Assembly: GCA_033439685.1 (NCBI GenBank)
Contig: JAUEDM010000001.1
Location: forward strand, 2,542,001-2,606,000
Length of the DNA stretch: 64,000 nt
Reading direction: 5' to 3'
DNA from: Apodospora peruviana
Taxonomy: Eukaryota > Ascomycota > Sordariomycetes > Sordariales > Lasiosphaeriaceae
Shown here: piece by piece, positions 24,101 through 32,694 of the stretch
Numbering within the stretch: the stretch's first letter is position 1
How the letters are laid out: each line of letters starts with the position of its first letter
Position numbers and translations under genes: made by a program
Notes under the pieces: generated by a model
Seen by the model: the letters and a program-made list of their open reading frames with translations, nothing else
Told to the model about the DNA's origin: nothing
Database searches by the model: none

Positions 24101-24371
24101 TGTGCACATCGATCCCGGCAGCAGCAGCAGTAAGGCGCAAAAGGAAAAGAGGGAGCCACTGCCACCGTTAGCTGGGATGGCACCTAATAAGAAAGTGGTG
24201 GAATTGATGGCCGGGAACGATCGGGACGCGAGATGGATTGCGGAACAAGGGAGCATGTGGGCGAAAAAGGCGTTACGGAGGGAAGATATGGAGGTTTATC
24301 TGTTTCGGTTACTGCTAGAATGGGGGCGGTTAGTGAGTGATGACCGGGATAAGATGGGCTTTGTGTTATAA
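21119..24371 (+). CDS. CAP10-type glycosyltransferase-like membrane protein (GT90)
   Basis: Best model: exons 21119-21156, 21245-21300, 21360-21464, 21533-21690 and 21747-24371, giving 993 residues. All phases fit, and the first four introns are 56-88 nt. The N-terminal ~400 residues hold about ten hydrophobic segments (for example VLLIAGIASFAVSFFSLWLP; FLLVVVFLYELL; VFLLASATYIVASQAL). A lumenal region follows, and the C-terminal ~330 residues form the CAP10 domain: DLCSSCARAHS, LCHQPDLLRLHGF, ELLPVFSRSKTNSYSDIL, KTLFWRGN, LPTDIAFSNY, YIVTMDTEYGP, SVPFYASIFKEWYSERLFPWIHFVPVDLRW. Cryptococcus Cap10/Cap59-related proteins act in Golgi capsule or O-glycan xylosylation. In ascomycetes these membrane-fused GT90-like proteins are uncharacterised, so the donor and acceptor sugars are unknown. 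The start is the least certain part. It is chosen because the frame is closed by a TAG at 21198 upstream of exon 2, and only this ATG with donor GTGGGT joins in phase. Confidence 0.88.
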
Positions 24372-24636
24372 GTTCTTTCAGATCGGGTCTATCAAAACTA
24401 TGGTTGGATCTCGGGGTTGTTTAGTGATATTGCGTGTGTAAAGAGGTCTCCAGGCTTGGTTAGAATAGATCCTGAGTGATGTGTTTGTCAATCTCATTAA
24501 TGTATAGGTATGTTTTTGGTATTGACGGTAGTTCACTTTGCCTTCATTTTTGTTTCGAGCCATCTCTAATTTGAACCAAACATGTCCTCCCCACTACCCT
24601 ATTGACAGATCTCGGTGTGCCTAGGTACCTAGATGG

Positions 24637-25644
24637 TTACTCAAGACTCGTAACCCGTAAAAACTCATGCTCTGTATACCCCATCGACCTGATCTGGATC
24701 TGCATGCTCTCCAGAACCCTTCTCTTGACATTCCCATCTTCAATATCACTCCCTAGAAACGCGCCATGCGTACTACCGAACTTGTAACCCCTCAAAATTC
24801 CCCACATGCGCACGATCTCGGCCGCGCTGAGCGGTATCATGTTGGGAATACTCCACATGAACGCAAACGAGTTTACTCCGGGCGGTCTGTTCCTCTGCTC
24901 ACCAAGGGCGTTGACGCTCCAGTTGGCTGTGCCAGAGGGGGTTGACATCAGCGTGTCGGCGATAAACAGACGACGAGATTGGTTGTAGAGCAGGACGAGA
25001 CTGCCGGGGAAATGGCCACCCAGCTTGATTGCTTTGAGTCCTGTTTCTGCCCCATTGATGTTGATGGCCGTTTCGGTTTCGGTCAGGAAGACACGTCTGC
25101 CCGACCCCGACCTGGAGCTGCTGCCGGGGTCATCAGCAATCCACTCGGCGTCCTCGGCGGAAAGGTAGACGGGGCAGTCGAAGGCTTCGGCCCACCCGAT
25201 ATGTGTTGAGTAGTAGTGCGGATGGGAGATGACGATGCCGTGCAGCCCGCCCAGTTTTTGGATTTGGGTGAACGTATCGGAGTCGAGGAGGGTTATGCAG
25301 TCCCAGAGGATGTTGCCGACGGGGGTCCTGATGAGGATGGCGCGCTGGCCGATGGCGAGTTTGGGCGTCGTGGTGATGGATATTATCTCGCTTTGGTTTT
25401 TGTCGTTGGTGTCAGGGTATGGCGTGAAGGTGTTCTTGTGGCCGGCCTGTCGGATCTCGGCCAGCGTGGTGAAGGACTGTCCTGATGGGGGAGTGTATTG
25501 GCGAGGATCGTCACAAATGAAGCATGTTTTGAGAGCAGAGCGGTCGGCGGTGGGATATTGGGTTCCGCATGCTGTGCAGACGAGGAGGTCTTGGGTGGGT
25601 TTGGGGTTGTACGAGGTCATTATTGTCTTTTGGGTTTGATCCAT
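24637..25644 (-). CDS. Metallo-beta-lactamase-fold protein with N-terminal Cys4 zinc ribbon
   Basis: Intronless, 335 residues. The N terminus has CTACG and CFICDD (C23xxC26...C41xxC44), a likely zinc ribbon, followed by PRQYTPPSGQSFTTL. The hydrolase-like fold then shows the metal-site histidines in HPHYYSTHIGW (H141, H143, H148), GGHFPGS and FIADT with its Asp. Instead of the classical HxHxDH, the motif reads HPHYYSTH, lacking the Asp-His pair at the canonical positions, so activity may be reduced or different. Similar uncharacterised proteins are widespread in fungi. The substrate is unknown, and a cytosolic location is inferred from the lack of signal or membrane segments. The start could also be the second ATG nine codons in (MTSYNPKP). 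Convergent with the CAP10 gene, 265 bases apart. Confidence 0.86.
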   Translation of the reverse strand: MDQTQKTIMTSYNPKPTQDLLVCTACGTQYPTADRSALKTCFICDDPRQYTPPSGQSFTTLAEIRQAGHKNTFTPYPDTNDKNQSEIISITTTPKLAIGQRAILIRTPVGNILWDCITLLDSDTFTQIQKLGGLHGIVISHPHYYSTHIGWAEAFDCPVYLSAEDAEWIADDPGSSSRSGSGRRVFLTETETAININGAETGLKAIKLGGHFPGSLVLLYNQSRRLFIADTLMSTPSGTANWSVNALGEQRNRPPGVNSFAFMWSIPNMIPLSAAEIVRMWGILRGYKFGSTHGAFLGSDIEDGNVKRRVLESMQIQIRSMGYTEHEFLRVTSLE

Positions 25645-26052
25645 TGAATTTCCTCTTGTGATTAGCTGTATCGTTATTTATGGCTTGTATAAGTGACGCG
25701 GGTCGAGAGTAAAAATGTTACGGGCAGGTAGGTAGGTACCTCGTACACGGTGTGATAGGTGAAGTTGAGGATGGATGAAACGACATGCTTTAACGGGCGG
25801 GAAAACGTCCAATCGTCAGGTCCGATGACGATAAACTCCGGTGAGGGGCAAGCACTTTAGGTCGGTATGCAGGACAGAGCAATCACTGCCCACATATCTG
25901 TCTGCCTACCTAAGTACTAGGTAGTTCCAGGTAAGACAAACCAAGTGGGTTCGAGTTGCCAAGTGTGAAGAACAGAACCCGGCATTCGTCTTACGAATCT
26001 CAAAAACTTGAAGCTATCACAACATACCGTCCAGTACAACGACTAGCTTTAT
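25645..26052. other. Intergenic between two tandem minus-strand genes
   Basis: Upstream region of the metallo-beta-lactamase-fold gene. It contains a dense cluster of GGTAGGTAGGTACCT (25726-25740) and CCTACCTAAGTACTAGGTAG (25905-25924) motifs, and no gene. Confidence 0.5.
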
Positions 26053-27948
26053 CTATGAATGACACAAGGCAATGCCACTGAATGACCCCTGGTCCTCGTA
26101 GAATTTCTTTCTTTCACCACCGTCCATGTTGAACCGGTAAACAGCGCCGCCCCTATTCAGGTCAGAAACAAACATGATGGAATAGGAGCAAGGGATAAAA
26201 CAGGAGAAGACGTACAGGTCTGTAGCATATATATGCCGATTCAACTTATCAACTGCCAAACCGATCGCCTCATGCATGTTCCTCGCAAGAATCTGATACT
26301 CTCCAGAAACCGAGCCGTCCGCCTCGAGCGAGGCGCGGTTCAAGCTATTCCCCCTGGGCAGCTCTCCCCGATCGGTCCAGTAGAGTGCGCGGCCTTCCTC
26401 GTCGATCTCGAGGTCGATGGGTTCGGGCAGCTTCGAGAAGAGGCACCCGACATCCTTCCTCGTCGAGGGCCCGCAGCCGGCCGGCATCTCGATCGAAGCC
26501 CTGAAGATCCTGCCCTGCGAGCCCTTGGACGGGCCCTTTTGCGTCCAATAAAACTTGCCCTCTCCCGGCGCCACCGTAATGCCGACGCACCAGAGTGTCT
26601 TGTCCTGGATGCCCTTGGTCCAGTCGCCTACCTGGACCAGGGTCTCGACGTCTGAACCATCGACGTTGGACCGCAGCACACGCATGCCCTCGCGGTCCGA
26701 GAAGTACAGCTTCTTGGCCTCTTCGTCTACGGCGATTTGCTTGGGCGTGTGGACGGCGCCGATGGGGATAATCACTTTGACGTCGGTTCCGTCAAGGTTG
26801 CACGACAGAATGCAGCCGTCGTTCTCGCTGGGGATGCCCATGTTGGTCCAGAAGATCTTGCCGGCCGAGGAGGAGATGGCGATCCCGTCGGGCATCCGCT
26901 GTTGGTCGACTATTGTCCGCAACGGCGACTGCCCGTCGGCACTTCCCACGAGGATGCGTCCGCACGTGTATACTGTTTCGGGCTCGTTGGCGAGGCCGAT
27001 GTCCAGGATGTAGAGGGCCGGTGCGTGTATGTTGTCGTGCGAGTCCTGCCCTTGGCCAGCCGTCTTGGTGGTATGCCCGGGCGGATACAGACCGCCTTTG
27101 CTGCTCTTTGCGCCGAGTTTGCCCTGGTCGATGTAGCTTTGGAGGAAGGGCAATACTCCTGGATCCCGGAGACCTCGCTCCCGAATGTAGTGCTGCTCGA
27201 TCAATGACACGGTATCCAGACCGACAGAATCCATGAGGGCACAAGGAGGTGTGCCGTTCTTGATAAACATCTCGGCCCAGGCGGAGTCGAGTTCGTCGGG
27301 CGATGCCACGCCTTCCGACAGCACCATCAAACATTCCCGCTTGATAGCTGCCCAGACGCGGTTCAGGATGAAGCCGGTGGATTCCCTGTGGACAATAAAT
27401 GGGAGCATGTTGGATGCTCGCAGATGCTTCTGGAGAAAGGGAAATATGTCTTGATGTGTCGAGCCAGTCGTCATGAGCTCGACGATGCGAATGGCTGGTG
27501 GGATCATGTAATGGGTGTTGAGCATGCGCTGCGCCGTCTCTTTGCTGACCTGTCCTGTCATCTCCCGGGATTTGTACGATGACGAGTTCGTTGCCAGGAT
27601 GGTGTCGGACATGGTGATCTTTTCGAGCTGCGCGAACGCGTCGATCTTGAGACCAAGTCTTTCGGGCACACACTCAATGACAATCCAGGAGTCGGCAAAA
27701 GCTGACTTGATGTCTTGGAAGCCATGAACGGCAACCGTCAGTGGGTTGGCGTTGGGATCGTACCTCCACAGCTCGGTCTTGATGTATTCCAACGCCCCAG
27801 TTGTCTGTTTGGCGTCTGTATCAAAGATGTGAACTCTGTAGCCGGCCGATGCCCAGCAAGCACCGATACGGCGTCCCAGGACACCCCCTCCAAGAACGCC
27901 GACAGACCGGTCAACGGTCGACGGAAGAGTCCACGATGTCATGCCCAA
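26053..27948 (-). CDS. 3-hydroxyacyl-CoA dehydrogenase-like domain fused to YWTD beta-propeller
   Basis: Exons 27948-26216 and 26152-26053 (63-nt intron, GTACGT/GAATAG, CTGAC branch) give 610 residues. Residues ~13-300 form an NAD-binding 3HCDH-like enzyme. GVLGGGVLGRRIG is the Rossmann loop, followed by IVIECVPERLGLK, ILATNSSSY, the active-site-type segment NTHYMIPP and the C-terminal helical domain FILNRVWAAIKRECLMVLSEG with DSVGLDTV. This arrangement resembles hydroxybutyryl-CoA dehydrogenase, lambda-crystallin and gulonate dehydrogenases. Residues ~310-610 form a beta-propeller of LDL-receptor YWTD type, with repeats IFWTNMG, KLYFSDREG, KFYWTQKG, ALYWTDRG and HIYATDL. No signal peptide or membrane segment is seen, so a cytosolic protein is inferred. 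The intron has no stop and is a multiple of three, but splicing restores the propeller blade (TDL-GGAVYRFNMDG). Substrate unknown. Confidence 0.9.
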   Translation of the reverse strand: MGMTSWTLPSTVDRSVGVLGGGVLGRRIGACWASAGYRVHIFDTDAKQTTGALEYIKTELWRYDPNANPLTVAVHGFQDIKSAFADSWIVIECVPERLGLKIDAFAQLEKITMSDTILATNSSSYKSREMTGQVSKETAQRMLNTHYMIPPAIRIVELMTTGSTHQDIFPFLQKHLRASNMLPFIVHRESTGFILNRVWAAIKRECLMVLSEGVASPDELDSAWAEMFIKNGTPPCALMDSVGLDTVSLIEQHYIRERGLRDPGVLPFLQSYIDQGKLGAKSSKGGLYPPGHTTKTAGQGQDSHDNIHAPALYILDIGLANEPETVYTCGRILVGSADGQSPLRTIVDQQRMPDGIAISSSAGKIFWTNMGIPSENDGCILSCNLDGTDVKVIIPIGAVHTPKQIAVDEEAKKLYFSDREGMRVLRSNVDGSDVETLVQVGDWTKGIQDKTLWCVGITVAPGEGKFYWTQKGPSKGSQGRIFRASIEMPAGCGPSTRKDVGCLFSKLPEPIDLEIDEEGRALYWTDRGELPRGNSLNRASLEADGSVSGEYQILARNMHEAIGLAVDKLNRHIYATDLYVFSCFIPCSYSIMFVSDLNRGGAVYRFNMDGGERKKFYEDQGSFSGIALCHS

Positions 27949-28709
27949 CGGTTAAACGGTTTTATGATGAGGGTCAAGGGTAAGTAAGACGTTACCTGGT
28001 AGGCTCCAGTTGTGACAGAGGAAAGTGCCCAACAGATACTGATATCTGGGCCATTGGTCGCGTCGAATCCCGGAGGTCCGACTGGTTTGAAATTCATCAT
28101 CCCGTCATAATTTCCAGGTAGGTTGGCGCAGAGCCAAACCTTGTTACCTTGATATCAAAGAGCTTGAGCATTTCTTTCCCTACCAGGTAGGTATGTATGC
28201 ACCGAGTAAGGTAGGTAATTCATCCCAACAATGACGCGCCGTCAGGGAAATACGATAATTGATGGACCATCATGTTTGTTCAAGTGAAAAAAATTGTTGC
28301 GCAGAGTCGCTCTTTAAAAGTATTCATCTGGATGTTTCCAATTTTCATCGGTAGTATCGCTGTCCATGCACCGTCAATGTTATGGTGTTGTGGTCGAATT
28401 CAAGTTGCGACTCGGAGATCCACCCCTGTAACCCTGCCGTAACCCCGAACCCTGGCACATGGGTTAAGTCCCGCCGCCCTGGGGCACCCCTGCCCAGTCC
28501 CGTGGTGTCCGGCGTGCCAATCAGCCAAGCAACCTCGGCTCAATGGAATGAATGACCTCAATCTTCAACATCGGCCCTCCATCCCCCCTCAACGAAGGAA
28601 AGAATAATGTAACGCGAAAGAACGAATGGCGATAACCTCCAGCGGACCGGGCCAGCCATAACAACACAGTAAGAACACCAACAACAACACTACCGGTAGT
28701 TTCGATGCG
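27949..28709. promoter_or_regulatory. Divergent upstream region of the dehydrogenase-propeller gene and PEX2
   Basis: About 760 bases between two divergent starts. GGTAGGT elements occur at 28117, 28185 and 28211. No gene was seen. Confidence 0.45.
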
Positions 28710-30239
28710 ATGAGCAGCGACGCCGATTCCTTCGCCCAGGCCCAGCGGCGCCTGGCTGAGCGTCGCCAAGCTCGTGAGGCCGAGGTCGCCGCCCGCCTAG
28801 CCGCCCAGCAGTCCGAGTCGCAGCTGCGCGCCCGCATCGCCGCAACACAGTCGCCACTTCTGCGCAGAATTGGTTCCTCGACCCTCTCCCTCTGGGACGC
28901 GATATCGAGCCGCGAGGGCACACGGCCCGCCTTCCGCGTCGGCCAGGTTGACGCCGAGCTACTAGATGAAGAGTTGGTCGAGCTATTGCGGGGGCAGGTG
29001 GGCGACGCGCTGAGATACGTCGGCGGCATCCCCGGCAGCTCCTCGATCAAGGACGAGTGGGACGCCGAGATACTGTTAGCACTACGGGCCATACTGTTCA
29101 AACTGACGGTGTGGGACCACGACGCGACCTACGGTGCCGCGCTCCAGAACCTAAAATACACGGATGCGAGGCACCAAGGCCCTGTACTGGCGGCACCCAG
29201 CAGATGGCAAAAGTCTATCTATGGCTTAGTCACCGTCGGTGGCAGGTATGCGTGGACCAAGTGGGAGAACTGGCTGCTGGAGCAGGACGACGGGTACGAC
29301 GAGCCGAGTCCGCAAGTACAGCGACTGTCTCGAATCAGCTCGACCTTGTCCACAGCCCACGCGGCTGCCGGGTTTGCTTCTTTCTTAGTCTTTCTGCTTC
29401 ACGGGAGATACCGCACCCTTTTGGACAGGGTCCTCCGCATGCGTCTCGCGCCCCCTACAAGTCAGGTCAGCCGCGAGGTGTCATTCGAATATCTCAACAG
29501 ACAACTGGTCTGGCACGCCATCACCGAGTTCCTGCTATTTTTGCTCCCGCTGGTTGGCATAAACCGGTGGCGACGCTGGCTCGCGCGCACGTGGAGGAGG
29601 ACGAAGCAGATCATCAGCACGAGCATGGGGGGCAGCACGGAACAGGACGGCTTCAGTGAGGAAAAGAAGGGCGAGCTGGCCTTTTTGCCCGAACGGACTT
29701 GCGCCATCTGCTACCAGGACCAGAACTCGGCCACGACCGAGAACGAGATTCTTGCGTCCGCCGCTGCTGCGTCGACCGGTGTTGTCGGTTCTGCGCAGAC
29801 CGACATCACGAATCCGTACGAGACCATCCCGTGTGGGTGTGTATATTGCTTCGTGTGTCTGGCGACCAGGATCGAGCGGGAGGAGGGCGAAGGGTGGACG
29901 TGTCTCCGTTGCGGAGAGCTGGTTAAAGAGTGTAAGCCCTGGGGTGGTGATGTGCTGGAACCGCCGGCCAAGTCGCCAGCGCTTAAGACGGTGGTGTTTG
30001 CTGATGATGTGAAGCATGCATCCGATGATGGTGATGATAACGATGGCAGAAAAGGTACAGTGGTTCTGGTTGGAGAGGCCGGATCGGATAGTAGGGACTT
30101 GTTTGAGGAGCCGGTGGCGCACGTGACAGATCTAAGCAACACAGCAGTGGACCGTTCAAGCAGTGGCGACAGCGCAGGTTCCGACTCGGAAGATTACGAG
30201 GCGGAAGAGGACGAATTAGGCGATGATATGGGCTTATAG
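28710..30239 (+). CDS. PEX2: Peroxin Pex2, RING-type E3 ligase of the peroxisome
   Basis: Intronless, 509 residues. Pex2, with Pex10 and Pex12, forms the peroxisomal membrane retrotranslocation channel and ubiquitin ligase that recycles the Pex5 receptor. The N-terminal ~60 residues are an Ala/Arg/Gln-rich helix. The Pex2/Pex12 N-terminal membrane domain follows, with LDEELVELLRGQV, DEWDAEILLALRAILFKLTVWD, TYGAALQNLKYTD, IYGLVTVGGRYAW, AAAGFASFLVFLLHGRYRTLLDRVLRMRL and VSFEYLNRQLVWHAITEFLLFLLPL. The C-terminal RING runs from about residue 331: CAICYQ, then CGCVYCFVC and CLRCGE. A low-complexity insert of about 25 residues sits between the first and second Cys pairs. The last ~100 residues are acidic and Ser-rich. 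Length and domain order match filamentous-fungal Pex2. Confidence 0.94.
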   Translation: MSSDADSFAQAQRRLAERRQAREAEVAARLAAQQSESQLRARIAATQSPLLRRIGSSTLSLWDAISSREGTRPAFRVGQVDAELLDEELVELLRGQVGDALRYVGGIPGSSSIKDEWDAEILLALRAILFKLTVWDHDATYGAALQNLKYTDARHQGPVLAAPSRWQKSIYGLVTVGGRYAWTKWENWLLEQDDGYDEPSPQVQRLSRISSTLSTAHAAAGFASFLVFLLHGRYRTLLDRVLRMRLAPPTSQVSREVSFEYLNRQLVWHAITEFLLFLLPLVGINRWRRWLARTWRRTKQIISTSMGGSTEQDGFSEEKKGELAFLPERTCAICYQDQNSATTENEILASAAAASTGVVGSAQTDITNPYETIPCGCVYCFVCLATRIEREEGEGWTCLRCGELVKECKPWGGDVLEPPAKSPALKTVVFADDVKHASDDGDDNDGRKGTVVLVGEAGSDSRDLFEEPVAHVTDLSNTAVDRSSSGDSAGSDSEDYEAEEDELGDDMGL

Positions 30240-30675
30240 CGCGGCGTCAACTTCATCCAAGTTTCGTCAGGAGAGAGCATGATGGCTTGCTTATTCTCTA
30301 CCGGCGGATAACATTTATCTTTTACAAATACCGCCGAGGCATGCAAGAGCTCCTTCTGTCAGCGATTAGCAAAGACGAGGAGTCATTGAACATGGGGACA
30401 GGAGAGACATGGATCAAGAGTCCAACAATAAATATGACATTTCAAAGAAAGACCCGTGGGGGCGAGGTAAAGTGTATTGCTGTCTATTCGGGTACTAAGA
30501 TATCTTCAATCTGGCCTCACACAGTTCATATTCCAATCGGGAGCATTACTGTTCACTTTTCGCGGTTCTTCAGTCCCTCTTATTATCTTTCATACCTTGC
30601 TACTGATGCTTTTTTTCCACGTCGATATCCGGAGACTTTACGTTGCAGTATCATCATCGTCAGTGCCTTTTCTTT
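30240..30675. other. Intergenic, convergent 3' ends
   Basis: AT-rich 3' flank between PEX2 and the repeat-rich secreted protein. No gene was seen. Confidence 0.5.
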
Positions 30676-32694
30676 TCAGATCTGAGTTGACAGAAAAAAG
30701 GAGATAAGGAATCGGGTTCGCAAACTTACCACTGCAGACGGGAAAGGAATTACCACCAGACTAGTCACCGTCTCCGTCTCGACCGTGACCGGCGCTACCC
30801 CGTTTGCGACCGTGAACGTCTCTGTCTCGACCAGCGTGACGGTCCGGCCTGGGGCACCGGTGGCCTGCGCGGTAGCCAGCTGTGTTAGTGTCGTTGTTAT
30901 TCCGGGCGCTACCGGGGCGACGTCCGTGGCGGTCACCGTCACCGTCACCACAACGGTGGAGGGGCTGGCTGGTACTGGTGCTGGTGGTGCTGGCGCCGGT
31001 GCGGGTGCCGATGCTGCCGCCGGGACTACCACCGTCGTGAAAGTTGTTGGATTCACCACCGTTGTGCCCCCGCCAGCACCACCACCGCCGCCGGCAGCGG
31101 TGACAACTGTCGTTACGGTTGATGCTCCCCCGCCACCGCCACCGCCACCAGCAGTACCGGCATCGGCACCGGTCACGGTGACCACGACCACAGTAGGGGA
31201 GGGCGCTTGCGCGACGGTTTGGGATGCGGTCACGGTCACAACTGCTACTGAAGTTGGACCTGCACCTGCACCCTGTGCTGTTTGAGTCAGTACACCAGCC
31301 CCTTCTGTCACTGTGACAACCACCACAGAGGCAGCGGTCTGCGCCGCAGCCGTCTGTCCGGTCACTGTGACGACGACCACGGATGGAGAAGCAGCGCCTG
31401 CCGTCTGGGCTATGCCACCACCACCACCGCCTCCGCCTCCGGTCACCGTAACGACAACCACAGACGGGGAGGCAGCACCTACCGTCACGACTCCACCGCC
31501 ACTGTCTCCGCCTCCGGTCACGGTGACGACGACTACCGAGGGAGAAGCAGCTGCCGGTGCGGCCCCGCCACCGGTCACCGTCATGACGACCACGGATGGA
31601 GAAGCAGCGGCTGCCGTCGCGGCTCCGCCACCATCTCCGCCTCCTCCGGGAACCGTTATGACGACCACGGTTTCTACTGCCCCGGACGCAGTCTGAGCCG
31701 CCGCTGTTTCTCCTGTTACTGTGACGACAACCACCGAGGGAGAATCAGCACCTGCCGTCTCGACTCCGCCAGCACCCTCGTCTCCGGCCACTGTGACGAC
31801 GATCGCAGTGGGAGAAGCGCCTGCGGGTGGGGTCTGCGACACCGTCACGATAACCACCGTCTCCGGAGTGGGACCGTCGATGGTTGTAGGCACCGCTACC
31901 CCCGACACTGTGATGATGGCAGCTGACGTACCCGCGGCCGCTACAGCAGTGGTGGACGATGCGGCAGATGCGGATGTAGGCACCGTCAGCTTGAGAGTGC
32001 TACCAGCGGCCGGTGTGCCCACCAACGACGAAGGGGTGGACAGAGTGGACAGGGTAGAGAGGTTGATGATGGCGACTGAGGACGAGCCCACAGATGCGGT
32101 AGTAAGTGCAACTGGTGTAACGAGAATTGTTGCCATCGAGCTTGATTGGGGGGCTGTTGGCAATGCGGGCGTGGGTGTGATGACGACAGGATTGGTCCAG
32201 TTTGCCATCGACACCGTTTGGTTCGGAGCCAGAGTTGGGGCTGTGCCGTTGGCGAAGGAGGTGGCGTTGGGAAAGAGGGTGGTGTCTGGCATAGCTGCGG
32301 TCGTATTTGCAACGGTAGGGGCATTGGCACTCGCACTGGGGACGCTGGATCCCGTTATCTGTGGAGGGGCATCACCAGTTGCCTGTGGAGGGGCGTCGCC
32401 TGTTGCTTGGGGAGGAACGTCTTGTGGAGGGGGGGCGGCTGAGGAGGCGACTGCGATATCCTCTTGGATGTCCGGGTACTCTCCGTATACTGAATAGGGT
32501 CCATAGACCTCGTAGGCAATCTGCCGCTTTGCTAACCGGACAACAGACTGTAAGAAAGCGATTGGGTTGTGACGGGAGTGAGAAGTGCCGGGCTGGTTCA
32601 AGCTCAAAGGAGGTAATGTTGTCTCGACAGGAGCTGGCGCGGCCAGGATGGCCGTGCTGACCAAGATGGGAATTAAGAAGGATAACAGATACAT
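30676..32694 (-). CDS. Secreted low-complexity protein with VVVVTVTG-type tandem repeats
   Basis: An open frame of 672 residues starts with a clear signal peptide (MYLLSFLIPILVSTAILAAPAP). A Kex2-like LAKR site at ~52-55 is followed by a Tyr-rich patch (YEVYGPYSVYGEYP), then three DAPPQATG/ITG repeats. A Ser/Thr/Asn-glycosylatable region comes next, and about a dozen imperfect repeats of the form ASPSVVVVTVTG separated by Gly- or Ala-rich spacers fill most of the C-terminal half. Beta-strand-prone VVVVTVT units between flexible Gly runs suggest a cell-wall or extracellular matrix protein. That is inference, as I recognise no family. A possible 48-nt terminal intron (30729-30682; GTAAGT/CTCAG) is stop-free and a multiple of three. 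Splicing would end the chain at PFPSAVI; retention adds a short hydrophobic tail. High-GC repeats make assembly length errors possible. Confidence 0.75.
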   Translation of the reverse strand: MYLLSFLIPILVSTAILAAPAPVETTLPPLSLNQPGTSHSRHNPIAFLQSVVRLAKRQIAYEVYGPYSVYGEYPDIQEDIAVASSAAPPPQDVPPQATGDAPPQATGDAPPQITGSSVPSASANAPTVANTTAAMPDTTLFPNATSFANGTAPTLAPNQTVSMANWTNPVVITPTPALPTAPQSSSMATILVTPVALTTASVGSSSVAIINLSTLSTLSTPSSLVGTPAAGSTLKLTVPTSASAASSTTAVAAAGTSAAIITVSGVAVPTTIDGPTPETVVIVTVSQTPPAGASPTAIVVTVAGDEGAGGVETAGADSPSVVVVTVTGETAAAQTASGAVETVVVITVPGGGGDGGGAATAAAASPSVVVMTVTGGGAAPAAASPSVVVVTVTGGGDSGGGVVTVGAASPSVVVVTVTGGGGGGGGGIAQTAGAASPSVVVVTVTGQTAAAQTAASVVVVTVTEGAGVLTQTAQGAGAGPTSVAVVTVTASQTVAQAPSPTVVVVTVTGADAGTAGGGGGGGGASTVTTVVTAAGGGGGAGGGTTVVNPTTFTTVVVPAAASAPAPAPAPPAPVPASPSTVVVTVTVTATDVAPVAPGITTTLTQLATAQATGAPGRTVTLVETETFTVANGVAPVTVETETVTSLVVIPFPSAVVSLRTRFLISFFLSTQI
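30900..31830. repeat. Imperfect tandem repeat encoding VVVVTVTG units
   Basis: About twelve diverged copies of a unit of roughly 60-90 bases, whose core on the plus strand reads GTCACNGTGACGACGACCAC-like. They encode Val/Thr strands in the minus-strand gene. The reverse strand is also open for long stretches because of the repeat composition. Confidence 0.85.
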
